Source: Sebastes aleutianus
Taxonomy: Eukaryota > Chordata > Actinopteri > Perciformes > Sebastidae
Assembly: GCA_916700875.1 (NCBI GenBank)
Contig: CAKAKS010000032.1
Span: 16,607,629-16,671,628, forward strand
Reading direction: 5' to 3'
DNA length: 64,000 nt
Shown: piece after piece, positions 51,901 through 60,900 of the stretch
How positions within the stretch are numbered: position 1 is the first letter of the stretch
Layout of the letters: the number at the start of each line of letters is the position of its first letter
The notes under the pieces: model-generated
What the model saw: the letters and a program-made list of their open reading frames with translations, nothing else
What the model was told of the DNA's origin: nothing
Database searches by the model: none
Made by a program: the position numbers and the translations under genes

Positions 51901-54900
51901 AAAAAAGAAAATTTAAATAAAATGACTTTACAATCAAAATTATTATTCAGAAACCTAAATTACATATTACAAAGCTTTTAGATTGCGCTAACATAGATTT
52001 TGTGTATAGTAACTTCCACCCTTGTATACATGTTTGTACAGTGTGACAGAGGTATGCTATATAAAGAAGCTAATTTACTTTTTAAAAATAATTACTAACA
52101 AAAACATGACACCAAAAACAAACAAAACATTAAACACAACACCAAAACATACTAAAACAAACCAGAATACAAAATCAAACCGATGCATCGTGATAAACAC
52201 GAAACACAAATTATATCAGCAGGCATAACAGCCTGAATAAATTACAAAACATTACAGATATAATAAAACAAAAGAAGAAATAATAAATAAATTACATTTT
52301 GCGAAGAGAGGAAAAACGAAAAGAAAAGCTTGATCCTACTTCATTTATACAAATTCATCTCATTAGTGTACATTGACTGTTTCTCAGAGTAATTACAAAG
52401 AGCAATCATTTTAACACTACACTTAATGTTCATAAATAATTAAGAAGAAGCTAATTCACTCTGTATTCCAGGTAGAAATTGATTCCAATACTTGTAAACC
52501 TGACTAGAATAGATTGTCTTGGGCGTGTTTTCATTGTGTCTCTTCTGTGCCAGAAACTGGAAGATGCGCTGGTTCGTACTGAGGGACAACAAGCTGATGT
52601 ACTACGAGAACGACAGCGAGGAGAAGCTGAAGGGAACCATCGACATCCGAGCTGCCAAGTAAACACACAACCACTCCTCCACTGTTACTCTGTTTTCCAG
52701 ACAACATCTGCATGTTTCAGACGTGCACTGTTTGTGTTTTCACAGGGAGATAGTGAATAATCATGAAAAGGAGAACGCTCTGAACCTTGTGACGGATGAG
52801 AGGACCTATCAAGTGTTTGCTGAGTCGCCCGAGGATGCGAGGTGAGGCGGAGACTTGAGTGATTTTTGTAGATAAAGTTACTGAGTAGATTTGTGTAGTC
52901 GAACTTGTGATGACGCCTCTTGTCTTTCTGTGCAGTGGGTGGTTTAATGTGCTCAGTAAAGTGCGTGTTTGCACTCCTGAGCAGCTGCTGGAGATGTCTC
53001 ATGAACAGGCCAACCCGAAGAACGCTGTGGTCAGTCTCTAAAAACAACACACCCATAACTGATTCCTCTGTCACACTCAGTACATTTTGTGGCTTTTACT
53101 GCACAATGTGGCCTGATCTTTGGCCTGTCTCTCTAAGGTTAAGATCACTTTATAATTGTTGACATGTTACTGTAGAAATAGTAGTGATAATAATAATAAT
53201 TATAATAATAATAATAACCCATTAATTAATGTTTTAAATAGTTCTCCTCCTCTTTTCATCCTTCAGGGAACTCTTGACGTGGGGCTGATTGACTCTGTTT
53301 GTGCTTCAGACAATCCTGATCGGTAAGTTGGATGAATAACCAAAAAGGAAGGAAATGCTGATTCACTTTGCAAGTCAAGGACCCTTTTATTCTTTGTTTG
53401 TGTTTTTCAAATTGTTTTGAATTTTACAGTAGAAGATAATAAGCTTCAGTTTTCAGAAAAGCTCTTTATAAACAATTATGCTGATTTCTGATGTCGTCTC
53501 TTTGTTCCTCTTACTGGAAAACCCAGATATATGCAATCACTATCCATCTTATTTAAACAACCCTTAAGTATCTTAAGGTGGATTTTTTATTTTTATTTTA
53601 AAAGTCTATAATTTGACCTTTGCAGGCCCAACTCTTTTGTCATCATTACGGCCAACCGTGTGATCCACTGCAACAGTGACACACCAGAGGAGATGCACCA
53701 CTGGATCAGTCTGCTGCAGAAGCCCAAAGGAGACGCCAGGATAGACGGACAGGAGTTCCTCGTCAGGGGTGAGGACTCAATTCATCACTTTGTTAAAAAA
53801 TGTGGATATATTACAAGCCATGAGAGTGACATAGGTATAGATGGTGATAATTGGTGTTTTAAATTGTGTGTCTGGGCCATAGAAGAGATAGGAAGTATAA
53901 AGCATACTTACCATTTAAAATAAGGTCAGCAATGTGAGGCTAAATAGGAGTAATATCAAAAATATGATGTAACATGTGAGTATTTAAAGGTACAGTGTGT
54001 AGATATGAAGGGCTCATTTTAAGATAACAAAAACACAACGATTCTTTTTCAGGTTTCAGGTGATTATACACTAATGAAAACATAGTTATGAATATTATAT
54101 TCCATTTCTGCTAATAGATCCCCAAAACTGTTACACACTGTTCCTTTAAAACCTGTTGTGACAGATTTCGTCTTAAATATCTCAATATGAGATTTAGTCA
54201 CAATACAAATAGACCTGGGGATAAATGATGACACTGAATAATTGCATAGCGCCTGCTGTTCCTGCACAGATTCATTACATCTTTCCCTCCCCTCTCTCTC
54301 TTCCTGCCTCATCACATTTCAGGCTGGCTCCAAAAGGAGATGAAGACGAATGCTAAGAGCACCTCCCTGAAGCTGAAGAAGCGCTGGATTGTTTTGACCC
54401 ACAACTCCCTGGATTACTACAAGAGCTCGGAGCGAAACTCCTCCAAGATGGGAACTCTGGTCCTTAACTCCCTCTGCTCCGTCATTCAGCCGGATGAGCG
54501 AGTGCACAGAGAGACAGGTGGGGGAGATAGAAGTGAAGGGAAAAGGCAGAAAGGGCAGGTTTAATCCAGGATTAGACGTAGGAGGTTTGAGACTACATGT
54601 AAAGAGATAATTCTGGTTTTACATTTAAGTAGTAATGTACCCCTTGCTTCCTGTTTTTACAGGTTACTGGAACGTCATCGTGTACGGGAGGAAGCATTCC
54701 TACCGCCTCTACACTAAATTGCTTAATGAGGCCATGAGGTGGACGGCTGCCATACAGGGAGTCATAGACAGCAAGACCCCCATAGAAACCCCGACTTTGC
54801 AGCTCATCAGAGACATCAAGGTAAAACACATACACCTATTAAGTAAGCATTTTAAAATGCATCAACACACACTCACTCCTAAATTGAATTTGACCTCTGT

Positions 54901-57900
54901 GTGTCCTCTCAGGAGAACAGTGTGAATCCAGACATCGTGGAGCAGATGTACAGGAGGAACCCCATCCTCAGATACACTCAGCATCCTCTGCACTCCCCTC
55001 TGCTGCCGCTGCCTTACGGAGAGGTCACCAGCCGTAAGTAACACTCAGCAACCTAAAACCTTGGAAAACAACTTTACTTCTTCTGTCTTCTCCTTCTGCT
55101 TTCACAATTTTTGTGTATTAAAAGCTTCCATACATGATGATTTACATACACGGCTTTCTGCAGTTCAAAACCAAACATTACAACAGTAGTCTATGCACTC
55201 ATAAAATGAAATTGCTCCTGCCAGCACAAACCATGTTGTTTTTTTGCAACAAGAAGTGACACGAGAGGGTGGAGCTAAGTACAACCCAACGCTGTATTTG
55301 ACATTTTAGGTGACCAAAAAGGTTAACTTTCATGACCTGAAAACACACTGTGAAAGGGTTAAAGTTGTAAGACGAAAACACGGACAACTCCCAGACCAGA
55401 CAACGCCATGGTAGCGGCCTGTCAGTCACAAGGTAGCCACACCCTAAATCATATCCTGCTTTATGGTCTATTTGACTCTAAATGGGACCATAATTTACTA
55501 AATGAACATCATGCTGTATTGGAGAAGACTTGAAACTAGTGATTGAGACCATAAGCTCATGTTTACAATGTTTACTGAGGTAATAAATCAAGTGAGAAGT
55601 AGGCTCATTTTCTCATAGACTTCTATACAATCAGACTTCTTTTGCAACCAGAGGAGTCGCCCCCTGCTGGCTATTAGAAAGAATACAAGTTTAAGGCACT
55701 TCAACATTGGCTTCACTTCTCAGGTTGCCCACTGGGTATTATTTATAAGCTACATGTTGCTGTTTCTTCTTCTTCTCTTGTCTTTGTTCATCTTTTTTAT
55801 CCGTCTTTGTGTGCAGTACAAAGGCAGCAGGGCTATGCCAGTCTGCAGGATGAGGCGGTGCGAGTTTTCAACTCGCTGCAGGAGATGGAGACGCTGGCGG
55901 ACACGGTGCCCATCATTCAGGGCATTCTGCAGACCTGCCAGGACCTACGCCCTCTCAGGGATGAGGTACCTTATTTACTTTCTTCTCTAATCTCAATGTA
56001 AAATGGCATTTGTGCAGCAGAATGGTATAAAACAGAGTTAAGATTTAATAGAGGAACACAGTGGTGTGCAGAGTGAGCTTTATAGAAACTTAAATTGTTA
56101 GAATAAACATAGAAAAAACAGCAAAATGGAGATTCCAGCAACACTTTCACATGCTAGAAACCATGATTAAAGGACATGTACTAAAAGTGACACTGCAGTA
56201 ACAAGCACTGTAGTAGTACCTGCCACCTTCAGGCACTTCTTTAGTCTATTAAATTGTGTCTCTTTTTCCACCACAACATGAGAACATAATGTTTCTTCAG
56301 AAGTCTGACATGTCTGTTTGCCGTCAAATATTGATTAAAACTTTAGATTTCTCAAACCCCCCTCCATATATCTATTTACTTCTTTTTTTTTGCATTTTAA
56401 GAGATATGTAGTTAGGGAGCAAACGACAAAATAGGATAAAATGCAAAAAATAATCCATGAAACAGAGGAGAAAAATAAATAAATAAATAAATAAAAATAA
56501 ATTACTGATTACATAAATAACAATTCATAGGATATAAGTGACAGATAGCTGATAAATTCATGTCAGAGGATACATTATACCTATAAAGAAAGAAACAACA
56601 ACCAGGTGGCATAGGTAGCCTAAACACACACAATCGTCTTAGTTGTCACATCTTTCACCGGGGGATTATTAGAAATTTTCTGATGTTGTGTGTTGTATAC
56701 CTCATTCTTTTTTCCATCTTTCTTCAAAGATATGAACGTGATTTCTAATTCTCATGTTTATTTTTTCCATTTCATATATTTCATTTACAAGATCCTTGCA
56801 TTTGGAGTTATTTACTCAAACCAATTCCTTTTAATTTGTTTAATTATTGGTACCCTTATTACTAGAAATAAGTGTGAATCTTTCTTCCTCATATTTCTGT
56901 TTTTTTTTCAGGTATATTGTCAGGTGATCAAGCAGACCAATCACGTGCCTCAGCCTAACAGCCCAGCCAATCGAGCACACTGGCATCTGCTCACCTGCAT
57001 GAGCTGCACCTTCCTACCCAGTCGAGTCATTCTCAGATACCTCCGCTTCCACCTCAAGAGGTGTGTGTGTGTGTGTCTGCATTATGGATTGTGCTCTTTT
57101 ATATATGTATACATCATTCATGGAATAACTGTGTAATAAATGTGATCTGACTCAGGGTACGAGAGCGCTATCCCGGCACGGATATCGAGCGTTACGCCAG
57201 TTTCATCTGGGAATCCCTGAAGAACACCAAGTCTCGTGAGTTTGTTCCCTCTCAGGAGGAGATCGCCGCCCTGCTGGTGAGACAGGAGATGAGCACCACC
57301 GTCTACTGCCACGGAGGAGGCTCCTGCAAGATCTCCATCAACTCACACACCACAGCTGGAGAGGTGCACATCAACAAAAACACACATCATCATCTTAGTC
57401 AAACAAGATCTTATTTTAATGGTTGAATTGCAGCGTGCCGTTACAAACTGGTCGGTGTTTTAATGTTGCCGCTGCAGGTTGTGGAGAAGCTGATCAGAGG
57501 TTTGGCCATGGAGGAGAGCAAGAACCTGTTTTCTCTGTTTGAGCACAACTCCTGCACAGACCGAGCTCTGGAGAGCAGAGTGATTGTGGCCGACGTTCTG
57601 GCTAAGTTTGAAAGGTATGTGCACCGCTGTCAGTTGTTTGTCATCTAGTCTAAATACTGATTTAGAGTGATTTCCAACTGGCTAGTGGATTGTTTGGATC
57701 TAAATGGTAACTTAACCTGCTTCTACTGTATTTTTCCAGGTTGGCAGGCAGTGAGGAAGAGGAGGAGGAAGGAGAATGGAAGCTCTACTTCAAGCTCTAC
57801 TGCTTCTTGGACGTAGAGAGCATGCCAAAAGAAGGAGTGGAGTTTGCTTTTATGTTTGAGCAGGTGAGCTTTGCACAACTGCACAACACTGTCTGTAAAA

Positions 57901-60900
57901 CAAGGAATTAGTTATTAATAGCTCATTACTTTCTCCCAATTTAAATGAGATTAATTCTTTCTCTCTGAACATTAATAGCACGGTCGATTTTTTAAATACT
58001 TAATTTCAAAAACCCATACAGGTTTCTATTAAAGTAAAACAAGTATGGATTGACACCAAATAAATAATGTATAACATTCTCTCAGCAGCCAGTCTCCCCT
58101 GCCATTTTTATTAAACTATTTATTGAAATTATTTCTAACATTTGTCCTCACATCAACACGTGCTAGGGAACAGCTTACACTCATTACTTATATTTATATC
58201 AAAGCTAATTTAGAAGTCTTGAAGTTTGAAAGTTTCAGGGAATAATCACCCAAAAAACCCAAAGATTCAGTAACTTATGTACACCAAATGCGATAAATTA
58301 AATGAGGTTTTACTCCTATAGTTGGAAAAGATTTAATGTCATTAAATCAGTGTATTACATGTGTTACTCTACACTCACTCAAAATGAACAAATGAAAGCC
58401 TGTACGATAGAGTTTCTGTCTCTCAATTTCTTGTTTTCTCTCTCAGGCTCACGAGTCTTTGATAAGCGGTCACTTCCCGGCCTCAGAGGAGACTTTGCAG
58501 CACCTTGGCGCTTTACGCCTCCAGTATCTCCACGGCGATGGGGCAGGTCGGGCCGGGTGGAACCTGGGAAGCGTTTATCCAATCGGACGTCTCCGCAATC
58601 GCATCCTCCACTCCACCAAGCCGGGCGTAGGGGCGGGAGGTGGAGCCGGAGGAGCTGGAGCAGGAGCAGGAGATGGGAAGGGAGCGGTAGGAGGACCGGG
58701 AGGGCCCGGGGTCGGGGTGGAGAAACGAAGGACCCCGAGTTTCCTGGACGGCACCCTGAGGAGAAGCTTCAAGACCGGGTCACTAAAGAAGCAGAAGGTC
58801 AGTGGTGGAAGTAACATTTTTGCCCATTTACTGCAAGTCATGTGTACTTTATATTGAACCTAACAATGCAACCATGAAGTGCAGACTTTAATGTGATATT
58901 GGAAGTAAAAAATGCAGACTTACACAAGCAAGGTTCAAGAGATGAAATGAACGGGAACACCAATAACACCAATAGCTGCATGGAATGTTTTTTTTTACTG
59001 ACTACAAAAAGGAAATTACAAGACAAAAATAAATAATGAAGTGGAATAAAAACACAAGCGGTCAATTAGGAATTAAGGTACATAGATATTCATAAAGATA
59101 GAGGGAATTTTGGAACAACATCTGTATATCAAATATTTTGCCAAAATAATAAAATTTGTATTCCAAACTCTTTTCTTGTCCTCGAGTTGGAGACCAAACT
59201 TTACATTTTTAAATAATAGACTAGGAATACTTTGATCATTATAAGTTATCCAATACTGAAAAACATCCCGAAAAGTCCTCATTAATCTGCAAGAGAAAAA
59301 AGATGTTCTATGGTTTCAACGTCTGAGTTACAGAAAGTACAAATATTTAAACTTAAGTTAAACCTTTGATGTAAGAAGTCATTACACGGGTAAATCTCGT
59401 TCATTTTAAAATGAACTTCTCTAGCCTCAGGTGGAATTCAAAAAGAGAGGTACCTAGTTATTATCTTAGCTGCATGACAAATACATCAAACAATTAAAAC
59501 TGCAAAGCCTGCATTAAAAAACGGTCGGCAAAAACTTTTAGTCAAAGAGCTAAAACTTGCAAACACACAGGTACAGTATGGTCTTTTGAAAAAGATAGCA
59601 ATGTCAACATGTCACAAAGATACTTGCTGAATTCAATTTTTTACATTTACTTTTTTAGCAAGTTTTAAGGCAGTAAAAAAATGTAACTTTTAAATATTAA
59701 AATAAAATCAGTACTTCAAAAGTACTCCCTCATCTAAAATATTAATGCATTAATAATATGACTATTATTTATTTTTGTGATTTAACATTAGTTCAAGGTG
59801 GTCCATAGGATCTATTAAAATACTATTCCATTCAGTACACTTTTTAAATTAAATAAGTTAAAGGAATGATCAATATTTTATTTAATTACTTACATTTATT
59901 TTATTTATACAACAGCAATATATAATTTTGTGAGCTCCTTACTTTAAATCAATCTTATTATTAAAATAATGTTTCCCTGTTGACATGAATGTAAATACTA
60001 ATAAAAATAAATAAGTAGTAATAATTGGACAGTCTAATATGTAATCTATAATGTTACACCAGTCGACGGGGAAATATTTATTCTGCATTTGACATATCTG
60101 TTCTGTGACCTGTGTGGTTGCAGGTGGAGGAGGAGCAGATGCTGGAGATGTGGGTGAAAGAGGAGACGTCCGCCACGCGGACCAGCGTTCTGGAGAAGTG
60201 GACCCGGCTGCAGGGCATGCCTCAGCATCAGGCCATGCTGAAATACATGAGCATCAGCAAGGAGTGGCCTGGATACGGATCTACTCTGTTTGATGTGGAG
60301 GTGAGAATACAATAGAGGAACAGAGATTTGTACAAAACCCACAAAATACCTGAAATAACCTCCTCTTTCCTCTTCTCCTTTGTTTCCTCTGCCTCCGTAG
60401 TGTAAAGAAGGTGGTTTCCCTCATGACCTGTGGCTGAGTGTGAGTGCTGAAAACGTGTCAGTGTATAAACGGGGTGATCCGAAGCCACTGGAGACCTTCC
60501 AGTACGAACACATCACCTTCTTTGGGGCTTCACAGCCCTGCACCTACAAGGTCATCGTGGATGAGAGGGAGATGTTCTTTGAGACGCCACTGGTGAGATC
60601 TCATTATTCATTATATACCTTTTATTTTTATTTTTATTTTTTTCTTCATCCATCATTTACAGGGACAGTGTGTAACATTTTGAGGGATCTATTAGCAGAA
60701 ATGGAATATGATATTAATAACTATATTTTCAATAGTGTATAATCACCTGAAAATAAGAATCGTTGTGTTTTCGTTAGCTTAGAAAGATTCATATCTACAT
60801 AGGGAGCGGGTCCTCTTCACGGAGACCGCCATGTTGCTCCGCCATGTTTCTACAGTAGCCCAGAACAGACAAACCAAACACTGGCTCTAGAGAGAGCCTT

